From Hymenobacter sp. YC55 (GTDB lineage Bacteria; Bacteroidota; Bacteroidia; Cytophagales; Hymenobacteraceae), in assembly GCF_029433095.1 (NCBI RefSeq), contig NZ_JARNTX010000002.1, positions 248,001 to 312,000 of the forward strand: 64,000 nucleotides of DNA, given 5' to 3'. How positions within the stretch are numbered: the first letter of the stretch is position 1; each line of letters begins with the position of its first letter. A program made the translations under genes and the position numbers. The notes beneath the pieces were generated by a model. That model was not told the origin of the DNA, did no database searches, and worked only from the letters and a program-made list of their open reading frames with translations. Positions 43,957 through 53,159 of this stretch are shown here, piece after piece.

Positions 43957-44733
43957 CTAAGAAGTAAGGTGCAGCTGATAAAGCACGGGCTTGCTTGGAC
44001 TAGCGTCTAGCTCTAGGCTGGTGATTTGCAGGTTGAGCAGGTACAGGCCGTCTTCCAATTCATCGGGCACAAAAATTAATTCGGTGATGGTCGCCTGCTC
44101 ACGCGTGGCATGCGGGTACTGCCAAAATGCGTGATGCGCCAGCAAGGCGCCACCATCTTCCTCCCGGTCCACGCTTGGTAGGTCGAGGAGCAGGTGTTCT
44201 ATATGGGCTGACGCTAGGTACTGCGCTAAAGCCGGCTCCAGGTAGATTGGGTTGGTGCCAGAGTACTGGCGGGTGCGTTTTGCCTTGTGGTTGGGTAAGG
44301 TGCGGAGCACAATGGCCTCGGGTTGAATTGCGGCATCAGGGCCACCTTCTAGTTCACGTTGCACATCGGCAAGCAGTACTACCTGGTCGCCGTTGGGTTG
44401 GGGGCGGGGCTGCACCGATACCAACCGGGCCACGAACAGGAAACGGCGCAAGCATCGGTTGAGCGTTGCCGTTGGCTCGGGCGCTATATGGCCGTAGCAC
44501 TCGGTGTGCGTGCCATTGCCGTGAGGCGTAACGTGCACCCGCTTGTAGTTGGTACTGCCGCCTTCGGCCACGCTGCCCACAAAGTTGCCCACCCGAATAA
44601 CATCAAACTGTACCGGTTCGGCCCAAAAGCAATTCACTTGATTATTGCCAGGCGCTAACGGCAGCGAAATATCAAGTGGAACAGTGGGGTTGAAAGAAAA
44701 CACACGGCCTTGATACGGGTAAGTGGCAAGCAT
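43957..44733 (-). CDS. Cyclase family protein (kynurenine formamidase-like)
   Basis: 258 residues. Metal-dependent hydrolase fold; the family motif HxGTHxDxPxH appears as HGNGTHTECYGH, with Glu-Cys-Tyr-Gly in place of the usual Asp-Phe-Pro. DISLPL near the start, VLLADV, IVLRT and HLLLDLPSVDREEDGG also fit. Members hydrolyse N-formylkynurenine, isatin or other amides; no tryptophan-catabolism genes are adjacent. The altered ligand context makes the substrate uncertain. Confidence 0.85.
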   Translation of the reverse strand: MLATYPYQGRVFSFNPTVPLDISLPLAPGNNQVNCFWAEPVQFDVIRVGNFVGSVAEGGSTNYKRVHVTPHGNGTHTECYGHIAPEPTATLNRCLRRFLFVARLVSVQPRPQPNGDQVVLLADVQRELEGGPDAAIQPEAIVLRTLPNHKAKRTRQYSGTNPIYLEPALAQYLASAHIEHLLLDLPSVDREEDGGALLAHHAFWQYPHATREQATITELIFVPDELEDGLYLLNLQITSLELDASPSKPVLYQLHLTS

Positions 44734-44785
44734 GAAGTGGAAAGAAAGGAGTGATGAGCAGTAATTAAATAATACAACCTACAAA

Positions 44786-44890
44786 CAACGTCATGCTGAG
44801 CGGAGCCGAAGCATCTCGCTCGAATCGTTGTGATGCTATTTATTTTACCACACTGGCGAGATGCTTCGACTGCGCTCAGCATGACCGTTG
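44786..44890. repeat. Palindromic intergenic repeat, type B copy 2
   Basis: Left arm CAACGTCATGCTGAGCGGAG then CCGAAGCATCTCGC; right arm GCGAGATGCTTCGACTGCGC then TCAGCATGACCGTTG. Its loop shares CTCGAATCG and TTTACCACACT with copy 1. It lies between two codirectional minus-strand genes. Confidence 0.92.
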
Positions 44891-44988
44891 CTTGGGCAAA
44901 AACGATAAGAGTAAGTTAGAGGCTTTGGCTCCGGACTAGCATGGCAGGTAGAACTATAATTCTACTGAACTAACGACTTCAAGTGTGC

Positions 44989-45681
44989 TTAAGAGGATAG
45001 GCTAGCGTCACTAGCCGAGGTATCACTTACCTTGTCCTTTTCCTCGGCGGCTAGCTTGTTCAGGATTTTGCTGACTTGTGGGGCATGGCTGAACACCATA
45101 AAGTGCCCACCGCCCTCAATAAGATAGTCCACAGGAGTAGGACCGGGTGGGAAGACCCGGTCGGCGGTGCCAAGGATTTGGATGCTACGCCCGACGTTGG
45201 TGCTGTCCCAATGGAGAAGCCGATGAATAGCCCAACGGGTGTAAGTCGGCTCCATGTCGCGCAAAATCCGCTTGAACATGCGGTACTCTTCGCCGTTATG
45301 CACGCCGAAATACACCTGCCCTGCCCGCGGAAACAGTTTCAACCATTGCGGCGGAAACAGCCGATACACCCCCGTAGAACGGATCAGGCGCAGTAGCGGC
45401 GGCATGCAGCTAGCATCTGGAATACTGGAAACAAGTACGGTCCGCAGCCGTGGGCGTATTCGGTTGATTTCCAGACCTACCACGCCTCCAAACGAAACAC
45501 CCACCAACAACCCCACTTGCTCTAAGGGAATAGTGGCGGCCATGCGGGCAGCGTAAGCAGGCAACGACTCGTCGGGCTCCGGGGTAAGCCACAATAGAAT
45601 CTGCGTCTCGTCTTGCAACAACGGCCGCAAATTCTGAAATACCCGCTCGTCGGCCCCCAAACCCGGAATGAGGTAGATCAT
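44989..45681 (-). CDS. Alpha/beta hydrolase
   Basis: 230 residues, no signal peptide, so cytoplasmic. The opening YLIPGLGADERVFQNLRPLL is the oxyanion-hole strand (PGLGAD). The nucleophile elbow is VGVSFGGVV, the acid ILGTADRVFPP and the histidine GGGHFMVFSHAPQVS, so the triad is complete. A helical lid lies at about 105-175. Substrate unknown. The last 25 residues are Ser/Asp/Glu-rich and probably disordered. Confidence 0.9.
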   Translation of the reverse strand: MIYLIPGLGADERVFQNLRPLLQDETQILLWLTPEPDESLPAYAARMAATIPLEQVGLLVGVSFGGVVGLEINRIRPRLRTVLVSSIPDASCMPPLLRLIRSTGVYRLFPPQWLKLFPRAGQVYFGVHNGEEYRMFKRILRDMEPTYTRWAIHRLLHWDSTNVGRSIQILGTADRVFPPGPTPVDYLIEGGGHFMVFSHAPQVSKILNKLAAEEKDKVSDTSASDASLSS

Positions 45682-45794
45682 GCGGTAAATCTGTGAGATA
45701 GTGAGAAGGTGTATTTAGAGATTCTTCTGCGAAACGCTAGCAGCAAGAAAAATGGCAAGCTAAGGTTGCCTGTCCTTAGTCTGCCAGCTCATAC

Positions 45795-46283
45795 TTAGGG
45801 TTCTACTCGCAGAAAGACGCCTTCCAAATAGAAAATGTTGTGTGGGGCGCCTGGTTCATACTCCTCCTCGTCTTCTTTATCGGCTTCCATGCCGATGGTA
45901 AAGGTTTCGTCGGCCTCGTCTTCTTCGCCTTCAAAATCCTCATCAGCAGGGTAAGTGCAGGAGAGTTTGAGGGCTACATTGGGCAGCTGAACAGGTGGTT
46001 TCTCTTCGCTGGTATACTCCAGCAGGCAAGGCCATTCCGTGACGGTGGCCAGTGCCTCGGCCACTTCTTCCTGCAAAGCCGCAGCACGGGTGTCGGTCAG
46101 GCGCAGGATGAGGTCGAGGCTTTGAAATTGCAGGCCCAAATGAAAGAAGTGCAGCTCTTGGTCGAAAAACGTAGTCGCCCAGATGGTTACGTCATCGGAG
46201 TTGTCGAACACGATGGCCGTTATCTGAACCTGCTCGATGAAAAAGTCGGTGTCATCGGCCAGAGCATCAATCAGTCTTCTCAT
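45795..46283 (-). CDS. Hypothetical acidic protein
   Basis: 162 residues, family not recognised. The N-terminal 100 residues look folded (MRRLIDALADDTDFFIEQVQ, ITAIVFDNSDDVTIWATTFF, LTDTRAAALQEEVAEAL). The C-terminal third has very acidic runs (DEDFEGEEDEADETF, EADKEDEEEYEPG) before a final NIFYLEGVFLRVEP. No signal or membrane segment. A plus-strand ORF (45840-46304) over the same bases looks like a shadow. Function unknown. Confidence 0.65.
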   Translation of the reverse strand: MRRLIDALADDTDFFIEQVQITAIVFDNSDDVTIWATTFFDQELHFFHLGLQFQSLDLILRLTDTRAAALQEEVAEALATVTEWPCLLEYTSEEKPPVQLPNVALKLSCTYPADEDFEGEEDEADETFTIGMEADKEDEEEYEPGAPHNIFYLEGVFLRVEP

Positions 46284-46442
46284 ATCACAGATTTCACTAA
46301 GTAAGTGCTGGTGCTTCGGCAGCAGTCAGCAAGCCCGCTATGCCGTGCCTAAAAAGTGGCTCGGCGTAGCAAGCAGGATGGGAAAGGGAATTTAACGGAT
46401 TTAAATCAGGGGCATCTGCTTTGTGGCAGCGAATACCTCGAT

Positions 46443-47585
46443 TTATTCACCTTCCTGAAACAGTTCTAAGGTTATCTGATCGGCCAGCAGCTTGCCTTTG
46501 TCGGTGAGAGTCAGCACTTCATCAGTGCTGAGGGTGGCCCAGCCGTTTGCTTGTAGATACTGTAAATAATCGGCCCGGTCAGCCAGCAAATTCACTCCTA
46601 AGCTGGTGTGCATATGACGCAGGTCGGTGCCCCGAGCTGTGCGCAAGCTGGTCATCAGGTATTCGTTGGCCCGGTCGATAGGGGAAAGCAGCTCCACGGT
46701 AGCAGGTACTTCGTGGCGCTCCAGCACCGACGTCACGTACTGCGGATTGTTGGCAAGGGTGTACTGCCGGCTGACCCCGTTGAACGAGTGCGCGCTAGGC
46801 CCTAACCCCAAGTACGGCACGCCGCGCCAATACGCCGAATTGTGGCGCGACTCTCGGCCCGGCTGGCAGAAGTTGCTGATTTCGTATTGCTGGTAGCCGT
46901 GCCGCGCAAGTTCTTCAAGCAGCATCTCGAACTGCCGGGCCACAAACTCGTCGGGTGGCGGACGGAACGCGCCCTTCTTGAGCTGCCGCCCAAATACCGT
47001 GTCGGGTTCTACCGTAAGGGCGTAGCAAGAAAGATGAGGTACTCCCAACGCAAATACCTGCGCCAGATCCTGCGCCCAGATGCTGTGGTCGGGAGCTGGC
47101 ACGCCGTAAATCAGATCCACCGAAATATTCTCGAAGCCTGCTTCCTGCGCCAGCCGGACGGCCGCCGTCGATTCGGTGGCGGAGTGGGCCCGGTTCATTA
47201 GGCGCAAATGGGGCTCGTGGAAACTTTGAAGCCCGATACTTAGCCGGTTGACAGGCGAGGCTGCTAGTTCGCGCACCTTGGCCGCCGTCAGGTCGTCGGG
47301 GTTGGCTTCCAGCGTGATTTCCGCGTCTGCTGCCACGCGGAAGTGGCGGTGAATGGCACTGAAAATCTGGTCGAGTTCAGTGGCAGTCAGCAACGACGGA
47401 GTTCCCCCACCAAAGTAGATGGTTTCCAGAGTCGGCTGCGGGCCCAGGTAGTCGGCCCGGAGGGCTAGCTCCTGCGTTAAGGCCTCTACCAAGCGGCTTT
47501 TCAGGGCCATAGAGGTGCTGAAGTGGAAGTCGCAGTAGTGGCAGGCTTGCTTACAGAAAGGAATATGGAGGTAAAGGCCAGCCAA
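46443..47585 (-). CDS. hemW: Radical SAM haem chaperone HemW
   Basis: Binds haem and a 4Fe-4S cluster and delivers haem to membrane enzymes; often misannotated as coproporphyrinogen dehydrogenase. 380 residues when started at the TTG at 47585 (AGLYLHIPFCKQACHYCDFH follows); no ATG is available, and the longer ORF to 48008 runs into the next gene's coding region. The cluster motif CKQACHYC is of the CxxxCxxC type, with IYFGGGTPSLL, RLSIGLQSF and the C-terminal HemN_C domain. Length matches HemW, not the longer HemN. Divergent from the Omp85 gene. Confidence 0.93.
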   Translation of the reverse strand: MAGLYLHIPFCKQACHYCDFHFSTSMALKSRLVEALTQELALRADYLGPQPTLETIYFGGGTPSLLTATELDQIFSAIHRHFRVAADAEITLEANPDDLTAAKVRELAASPVNRLSIGLQSFHEPHLRLMNRAHSATESTAAVRLAQEAGFENISVDLIYGVPAPDHSIWAQDLAQVFALGVPHLSCYALTVEPDTVFGRQLKKGAFRPPPDEFVARQFEMLLEELARHGYQQYEISNFCQPGRESRHNSAYWRGVPYLGLGPSAHSFNGVSRQYTLANNPQYVTSVLERHEVPATVELLSPIDRANEYLMTSLRTARGTDLRHMHTSLGVNLLADRADYLQYLQANGWATLSTDEVLTLTDKGKLLADQITLELFQEGE

Positions 47586-47714
47586 GTAAGTAGTGCAATG
47601 ATGCGGTAACAACGAATAGAAGTGCGGAAGCTTTCTGACGGTAGAAAAGGCAAGAGCCCAGTCAGAAAGTATCTTTAGGAAATTAAATGCGTGTTTCCGC
47701 GTTTGTGTTCCCAA

Positions 47715-49646
47715 ATGTACGCCCGCCTTGTTGTTTTGTGGTTGTTGCTCGGGCTGCTCTGCGGTAGCACAGGCACCGTGCGGGCTCAAACGTCGCCGCC
47801 GCTGAACCTGAATGCGCCGCCGCAACTGACCCCGCAGCCCCCGCCCGATACTAGCCGGGTGCGGCTGTCGGCACCTGATTCGAGGCGAGTGGCGGCCCCC
47901 GCGCGCCCGCAGGCTCCAGCGCCCGCGCCAAGTAAGCCATTGCCCGTTCGGCGCCCCCGGGTGCTGGTGTTGGAAGCCGAAGCAGCCGACCGCGCCGCAC
48001 TCCGGCATTATCGCCTTAAAAATAGCTTGCCTGATTCCTTGGCCGTTCTGCGCGAAGTCCGGGAGCTGGTACTGGCCTTGCAGAGCGAATCATACTTGAC
48101 GGCTTCGGCCGACGAACTGCGCTGGCGCCGCGACACCGTGCGGGTAAAGCTGTATGTGGGCGAGAAGTTTCGGTGGGCCCGGCTGCGCAACGGCAACCTC
48201 GGCGACGGTCTGCTCACGCGGGCGGGCTACCGCGAAAAGCTTTACCGCAACCAGCCTTTTCAGCCGCAGGAGTGGAGCCGCTTGCAAGAGCGAATTCTGC
48301 GGGAAGCTGAAAACCAGGGTTACCCATTCGCGACGGTACGGCTGGACTCGGCACAGCTACACGGTGCCGATATCGAAGGCCGCGTGCTACTGGAGCGCGG
48401 CCCGGTTATCGTCTTCGATTCTTTGCAGATTATTGGGAGTACCAACATCCGCAAGCGGTTTCTGACCAAATACCTGCAGATATACCCTGAGCAGCCCTTC
48501 AGTCAGCAGCGGGTGGAAGAGGCCGCGCGCCGCTTGCGGCAGCTACCGTATCTGCAACTCAAGGCCGAGCCCGAAGTGCGCTTCGCGCGGGGCCGGGCCC
48601 GCGTGTACTTGCTGCTCGAAGACCGCACGGCCAACCAGTTCGACGCCATCGTCGGCATCCTCCCCAATCCGACGCCTGGCTTCGGCCAGAAACGCGTGCA
48701 GCTCACCGGCGACGTCACGATTGCGCTACGCAACATCAAGGGTGGGGGCAAAGGGCTTGGTCTGCAATGGCGCAAGACCGATGTCAACTCTCAGCAGCTC
48801 GATGCGCAGTATGCCCATCCTACGTTTTTTGGCACTCCCCTCGAACTCGGTGGCACGTTCAACCTGTACCGCCAGTCTACGCCCCAAAACGGATTTCAGA
48901 CGCTGCGGCCCCGCTTACAAATTACTTACCCCACGGCGCGGTCCGGGCGCATCGGCTTTTTCACGGAGTGGCGCAGTTCCCGCTTGCTAGGCGATACTGC
49001 CTATGCCAACCTCACGGCTCTGCCCGAAAACGTTGACTCTCGCTTCACCTCCTACGGCCTCGACTATACCTGGACCTCCCTCGACGACCCATACTTCCCG
49101 CGAAGCGGCGTGCTGGCTAGTGGGCAGGCCTCTGTAGGCAGCAAGATCATCAGCAAAAACACCAAGCTAAATGAAACGCTTTACGACAGCCTGCCGCTCC
49201 GTAGCACCCAGGTAAGTGCGGGCACCCGGCTAGAACGCTACACGCGTATCGGGCGGGGCGGCGTGCTACTGACGCGCCTGCGCGGCGAAGCTCTCTTCAA
49301 CCAGCGCCTGTTTCTCAACGACCTGTTTCGGGTGGGTGGCCTCTCAACCCTGCGGGGCTTCAACGAACTGAACTTCTACGCCAGTCAATACCTGGTTGGC
49401 ACGGCCGAATACCGCCAATTCACCAGCGCCGACGCCTACCTATTCGCCTTCGTTGACCAAGGGTACCTGCGCCGCGACATCGAAACCGAAACGAGTACCA
49501 ACGCACCAACCGGCATGGGAGTGGGCCTAAGCTTCCGGACTGGCGCTGGCCAGTTTCAGTTTGTGTACGCTCTAGGTCGAGACAACCAGCAAAAGTTGGC
49601 TCTGAATTCCGGCAAAATTCACTTTGGCATCACCAGCCGGTTCTAG
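47715..49646 (+). CDS. Omp85/BamA-TamA family outer-membrane protein
   Basis: 643 residues from the ATG at 47715 (MYARLVVLWLLLGLLCGSTG); a GTG at 47691 is the alternative. Signal peptide with cleavage near VRA/QT, then a Pro/Ala-rich linker (about 25-90). POTRA-like repeats span about 95-310 (QESYLTASADEL-type strands, GYPFATVRLDSAQL, IRKRFLTKYLQIYPEQPFS). The C-terminal 16-strand barrel has the Omp85 signature FRVGGLSTLRGFNE and ends in phenylalanine (GITSRF), the BAM recognition signal. Shorter than BamA, so probably a secondary translocon or phospholipid/protein transporter. Confidence 0.93.
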   Translation: MYARLVVLWLLLGLLCGSTGTVRAQTSPPLNLNAPPQLTPQPPPDTSRVRLSAPDSRRVAAPARPQAPAPAPSKPLPVRRPRVLVLEAEAADRAALRHYRLKNSLPDSLAVLREVRELVLALQSESYLTASADELRWRRDTVRVKLYVGEKFRWARLRNGNLGDGLLTRAGYREKLYRNQPFQPQEWSRLQERILREAENQGYPFATVRLDSAQLHGADIEGRVLLERGPVIVFDSLQIIGSTNIRKRFLTKYLQIYPEQPFSQQRVEEAARRLRQLPYLQLKAEPEVRFARGRARVYLLLEDRTANQFDAIVGILPNPTPGFGQKRVQLTGDVTIALRNIKGGGKGLGLQWRKTDVNSQQLDAQYAHPTFFGTPLELGGTFNLYRQSTPQNGFQTLRPRLQITYPTARSGRIGFFTEWRSSRLLGDTAYANLTALPENVDSRFTSYGLDYTWTSLDDPYFPRSGVLASGQASVGSKIISKNTKLNETLYDSLPLRSTQVSAGTRLERYTRIGRGGVLLTRLRGEALFNQRLFLNDLFRVGGLSTLRGFNELNFYASQYLVGTAEYRQFTSADAYLFAFVDQGYLRRDIETETSTNAPTGMGVGLSFRTGAGQFQFVYALGRDNQQKLALNSGKIHFGITSRF

Positions 49647-49769
49647 AGCAAGGGCTACCGAATGAGCTATGTGCTCGGATAGAAAAAATTAATACCCCTG
49701 ATTATCAGGGCTGGAGCTTATAAACAGGCCTATTTTACGAGCAAACGTTACTTTTCTCGAAAAGCCTCG

Positions 49770-49777
49770 TACATTTG
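49770..49777 (+). promoter_or_regulatory. -7 promoter element for tRNA-fMet
   Basis: TACATTTG matches TAnnTTTG exactly and ends 13 bp before the tRNA, as expected for a short 5' leader. No good -33 TTG is visible at the expected spacing. Confidence 0.6.
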
Positions 49778-49790
49778 CAGAACCAAACAG

Positions 49791-49863
<73 letters not shown>

Positions 49864-49869
49864 CCTAAG

Positions 49870-49902
49870 AAAGGCCGTTATCCAATGTGGATAACGGCCT
49901 TT
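49870..49902 (+). terminator. Terminator after tRNA-fMet
   Basis: A 15-bp stem AAAGGCCGTTATCCA / TGGATAACGGCCTTT with a 3-nt loop (ATG), then TTGTTTTT-type T-rich sequence. Confidence 0.93.
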
Positions 49903-49953
49903 TGTTTTTCCAGATTACAAGATACTTGTTGCTGCAAGCTGAAGCGGTAGTAA

Positions 49954-50235
49954 CTAAGCGGCTTCCACACACTCTACGCGGAGCAATAGGTTGTACAAGC
50001 CATCTGAAAGCTGGAGAATACCGTCTTCATCGGCTTCTACGTGCTTAAATCTATCCAGCACATTGCTCATCACCTCCATTAAGCCATTTACCACAATAGC
50101 TTCATGCTCGTGGTAGCTCTTAGTTTCCAGTACTTTACGAATGATGGCGTAAGAGTACTGATGATAGTTTTGGTTTTGAAAATTCTCGACCAAGGAGGAA
50201 GCCTCTTGCGAGTTGAAAAGCAGGTGCGTAGACAT
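49954..50235 (-). CDS. Hypothetical protein, 93 residues
   Basis: No family recognised. Mostly helical and hydrophilic: MSTHLLFNSQEASSLVENFQ, HQYSYAIIRKVLETKSYHEH, MEVMSNVLDRFKHVEADEDG, LYNLLLRVECVEAA. No signal or membrane segment. Upstream lies an AT-rich region with a GTACTT-ATT-AAGTAC dyad (50279-50293) that could be an operator. Probably a real monocistronic gene. Confidence 0.65.
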   Translation of the reverse strand: MSTHLLFNSQEASSLVENFQNQNYHQYSYAIIRKVLETKSYHEHEAIVVNGLMEVMSNVLDRFKHVEADEDGILQLSDGLYNLLLRVECVEAA

Positions 50236-50539
50236 AAGCGTAGGGGTTGAGAGTGTGTCAATATACTAATAAAATAATGTACTTATTAAGTACAAAATAG
50301 TTTTGTAGAATTCTTTTTTCCTTGACCTTATTGAAGAAAAGAATTGGTACTCTCGTCAACACAGGGGTAGCAATAGATAATAGGGCAGCGTCACAGCCTC
50401 TTAACCGGGCAGTTTATCTTTCTTCGGATGGCAGCGTTGAGCTAGTTAAGTCAAGCTAAGTAGGAGGCCTGTGTACACAACAGCCCCGACACCAATGGTT
50501 ATGGTGTCGGGGCTGTTGTCGTTACTTTAGGAGCTGGTG
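50236..50539. other. AT-rich intergenic region
   Basis: 304 bp without a gene. It contains the 15-bp dyad GTACTTATTAAGTAC (50279-50293), 44 bp from the start of the 93-residue gene, and the terminator hairpin of the ABC operon (50477-50519). Confidence 0.5.
50477..50519 (-). terminator. Terminator of the ABC transporter operon
   Basis: An 18-bp perfect stem ACAACAGCCCCGACACCA / TGGTGTCGGGGCTGTTGT with a 7-nt loop. It shares the 15-mer CAGCCCCGACACCAA with the terminator at 29465-29532. Confidence 0.85.
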
Positions 50540-51652
50540 CTAGCTTTTCTTCTCGCCCTCGGCTGGTGGTCCGAGCACTTTCACCTTGTCTGACTTGGTT
50601 AGGCCGGAGCTTACCTCCACATTGATGCCGTCGGAAAGGCCGGTTTTGACCAGGCGTTTCTGGAACTGTTGTGGGCCGGTTTCCACTTCCACGAATACGC
50701 TGTCTTTGTTCTTCTTGCCAAATTGAAGCAAGCTCTCCCGAATGGCCAGCACCTGGCTGCGGCGGCCTAGCACAATGTCGCCGTTGGCGGAATAGTTGGC
50801 GCGCAGAAACTGACCCGGCTTGAGCTTTAGCTTGGCTCGTACCTGAAACTTAATGGCGCCTTCCTCGGCAATGCCCTTGGGCGCAATGTATTCGAGGGTG
50901 GCCGGAAACGACTCGTTTTCGAGGGCCCCAATGGTCAGGTTCAGGTCCATGCCTTCGCGCACTTTGCCTACTTCGCTCTCATCAATCTTGCCCTCAAACA
51001 CGAGGCTTTGCATGTCGGCAATGGTGGCAATAGTGGTACCCTCGTTGAAGTTGTTGCGCTCTACCACCGACGAACCTACTTTGATGGGCACGTCGAGCAG
51101 CAGGCCGGTAATAGTGGAGCGCACTAAGTTGGAAGCGCCGCCGGTGTTGCGGGAAGCTCCCCGCTGGGCAATCTGCAAGTCGTTTTCGGCGGCGTTGAGG
51201 GCTTGCTTCTTGGCTTTGTAGTCGGCGAGTAGGCGGTTGAACTCCTGGGCGGCAATAACTTTTTGTTCGAATAGGGGCCGTTGGCGCTCAAGTTCTATCT
51301 GGCTGGTTTCGAGGGCTACCCGCGCCGCCTGAATGTTGTTCTGAGCGTTGTTGACGTTGCCGGCGTTGGCTACGGTGCGGATACGAGCCAGCAACTGACC
51401 TTCCTTTACGGGTTGGCCCGCTTCCACGTACAGTTCCTCCACAATGCCCGAAACCTGGGGCTTGATTAGCACCTCGCGGCGCGGCACAATGCTGCCCGTT
51501 GCCACGGTCTTCTTCACGATGTCGGCCACGAAGGGCGTTTCGGTCTTATAAACGATAGGGTCGGTGTGGGCCTGCTTCCAGAAGTAATAACCCAGCCAGC
51601 CAAATCCGGCAAGCAGTAGCAACAGGAGCAGCGAAAGGAACACGCGTTTCAT
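50540..51652 (-). CDS. Periplasmic adaptor subunit of a MacAB-type/RND efflux system (HlyD/MacA-like)
   Basis: 370 residues. N-terminal membrane anchor (about 5-23, SLLLLLLLAGFGWLGYYFW). Barrel-sandwich hybrid: ATGSIVPRREVLIKPQVSGI, VEELYVEAGQPVKEGQLLARI. Alpha-helical hairpin about 95-165. Beta-barrel and membrane-proximal domains: LTIGALENESFPATLEYIAP and GQFLRANYSANGDIVLGRR. It would bridge the inner-membrane ABC permeases to an outer-membrane channel, which is not encoded here. Last gene of the five-gene unit, 193 bp after the second permease, a longer gap than the others. Confidence 0.93.
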   Translation of the reverse strand: MKRVFLSLLLLLLLAGFGWLGYYFWKQAHTDPIVYKTETPFVADIVKKTVATGSIVPRREVLIKPQVSGIVEELYVEAGQPVKEGQLLARIRTVANAGNVNNAQNNIQAARVALETSQIELERQRPLFEQKVIAAQEFNRLLADYKAKKQALNAAENDLQIAQRGASRNTGGASNLVRSTITGLLLDVPIKVGSSVVERNNFNEGTTIATIADMQSLVFEGKIDESEVGKVREGMDLNLTIGALENESFPATLEYIAPKGIAEEGAIKFQVRAKLKLKPGQFLRANYSANGDIVLGRRSQVLAIRESLLQFGKKNKDSVFVEVETGPQQFQKRLVKTGLSDGINVEVSSGLTKSDKVKVLGPPAEGEKKS

Positions 51653-51845
51653 AAGAGAGTAAAGGTGGCTTCGTAGAATTTGCTTGAGTGGTTACGACGC
51701 AACGGGGTGCGTTTTGTCGATGCAATAAGTGACTGCGTTACTTGGAAGCACAGACGAGGTTAAATTCAGCTAGAAATGGTGGCGGGCGGTTCGCTATGGG
51801 CTAATAGACTTTCGATAAAGCCATTGCTGGTGTTTTTCAATATGC

Positions 51846-53087
51846 CTATTCATCTTTCAGCGCGACGACGGGCTGCACTTGCGCGGCTTTCAGGGCAGGC
51901 ACTAGCCCGGCCACGGCACCAGCCACCACCAGTAGGGCTACTGCCGTAGCGGCCACGCCAACGTCAACCTGGGGGTTGGCAAAAAAGCCCACGTCCTGGC
52001 CGGCAATCATGGAGTTAATGCCCGCCATGAGGGCCGTACCGAACAGCAAGCCAAGCATGCCCGCCACCGCCGTAATAACAATGCTCTCCTGTACGATCAA
52101 GCTCACAATGCTCCAGGGAGTAGCGCCCAGCGCCTTGCGGATACCAATTTCCTTGGTTCGCTCTTTCACCACAATCAGCATGATGTTGCTCACCCCAATG
52201 ATGCCGGCCATAATGGTGCCGATGCTTACCAGCCAGCTAAACCCCGAAATACCCGTGAATAAGCCCTGCACCCGCGCGTATTCCTCTTCCACGTTGGCCG
52301 AGCCGAGCGCCCGGTCGTCGGTAGGGGCTATTTTGTGTTGCCGGGCCAGCACTTGCTTCGCTTTGGTCTCCACCACGGCCGCCGGAATGCCGGCCCTCGG
52401 AATAAAAGCAAAGTAACCGACCCGATTCACTTGGTTGAAGGTGACTTGCAGCGCCGTGAGCGGGATAATAATCTTCTGCGCTTCTTCCTGCGCATTTTCG
52501 GGCTTGCCCTCGGCCTTGAATTTGCCCACTACCCGGAAGTAAATGCCTTTGATGCGAATTTCCTGCCCCAGCGGCTCATCGGTACCAAACAAGACTTCTG
52601 CCACCCGGTCGCCGATGACGGCCACCTTGCGCCGTTCTGCAATGTCGATGTCGTTGATGAAGCGGCCACCGGTTAGGTTTACAGCTTGCACGGCCGGATA
52701 GCCGGGGTATTCCCCGTTCACCGAGAACGACGAGCTTTTGGTGCCGTACTGCACGGTGAACGTACCGTCGAGGGAGCTGCGCGGCAGAATGACGGCGGCT
52801 TCGGGTACCTCCCGCTTTAGGGCCGCTACGTCGTCGTTGTTGAACGGGATAAAGCGGCCTACTTTGAGTCCGGCATAGGGTACGCTGGTCCGTTGGCTCC
52901 ACACAAACACTGCGTTTTTGGCTACATCAAACTCGTTTTCAACACCATTGCGGAAGCCCTTGCCCGCGCCTAGCAGCACCACCAGCATGAAAATGCCCCA
53001 AAACACCCCGAATGCCGTAAGCGCCGTGCGCAGCTTGTGCCGCCGCACGGTGCCTAGGATTTCCTGCCATTTGTCTATGTCGAACAT
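51846..53087 (-). CDS. MacB/FtsX-type ABC transporter permease, second of two
   Basis: 413 residues. First membrane helix about 22-42 (TAFGVFWGIFMLVVLLGAGK), a large periplasmic MacB core domain (about 50-270), and three C-terminal helices in the FtsX domain (TIMAGIIGVSNIMLIVVKER, VITAVAGMLGLLFGTALMAG, VALLVVAGAVAGLVPALKAA). The coupling-helix region TKEIGIRKALGATPWSIVSL is typical. There is no fused ATPase; it depends on the separate ATP-binding protein upstream in the operon. Homologous and equal in length to the adjacent permease, so a duplication. Confidence 0.94.
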   Translation of the reverse strand: MFDIDKWQEILGTVRRHKLRTALTAFGVFWGIFMLVVLLGAGKGFRNGVENEFDVAKNAVFVWSQRTSVPYAGLKVGRFIPFNNDDVAALKREVPEAAVILPRSSLDGTFTVQYGTKSSSFSVNGEYPGYPAVQAVNLTGGRFINDIDIAERRKVAVIGDRVAEVLFGTDEPLGQEIRIKGIYFRVVGKFKAEGKPENAQEEAQKIIIPLTALQVTFNQVNRVGYFAFIPRAGIPAAVVETKAKQVLARQHKIAPTDDRALGSANVEEEYARVQGLFTGISGFSWLVSIGTIMAGIIGVSNIMLIVVKERTKEIGIRKALGATPWSIVSLIVQESIVITAVAGMLGLLFGTALMAGINSMIAGQDVGFFANPQVDVGVAATAVALLVVAGAVAGLVPALKAAQVQPVVALKDE

Positions 53088-53159
53088 GGTGCCGAGGGTA
53101 CTAAGGGTATCAGGTTGATTTGTGCTCTAATTGTGGTCTTAGGTGTAGCGAGACTGACT

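Noticed and set aside
45840..46304. A plus-strand ORF over the acidic hypothetical gene.
   Set aside because: Its opening is hydrophobic only because acidic codons of the minus strand read as Phe/Leu/Ile; no convincing start or family.
47586..48008. The N-terminal 141-codon extension of the hemW frame.
   Set aside because: It runs antisense through the signal peptide and linker of the Omp85 gene, is Arg/Gln/His-rich and has no counterpart in HemW.
49887..49895. A perfect DnaA-box 9-mer (TGTGGATAA).
   Set aside because: It lies inside the stem and loop of the tRNA-fMet terminator and is isolated, so it is best explained by the hairpin sequence.
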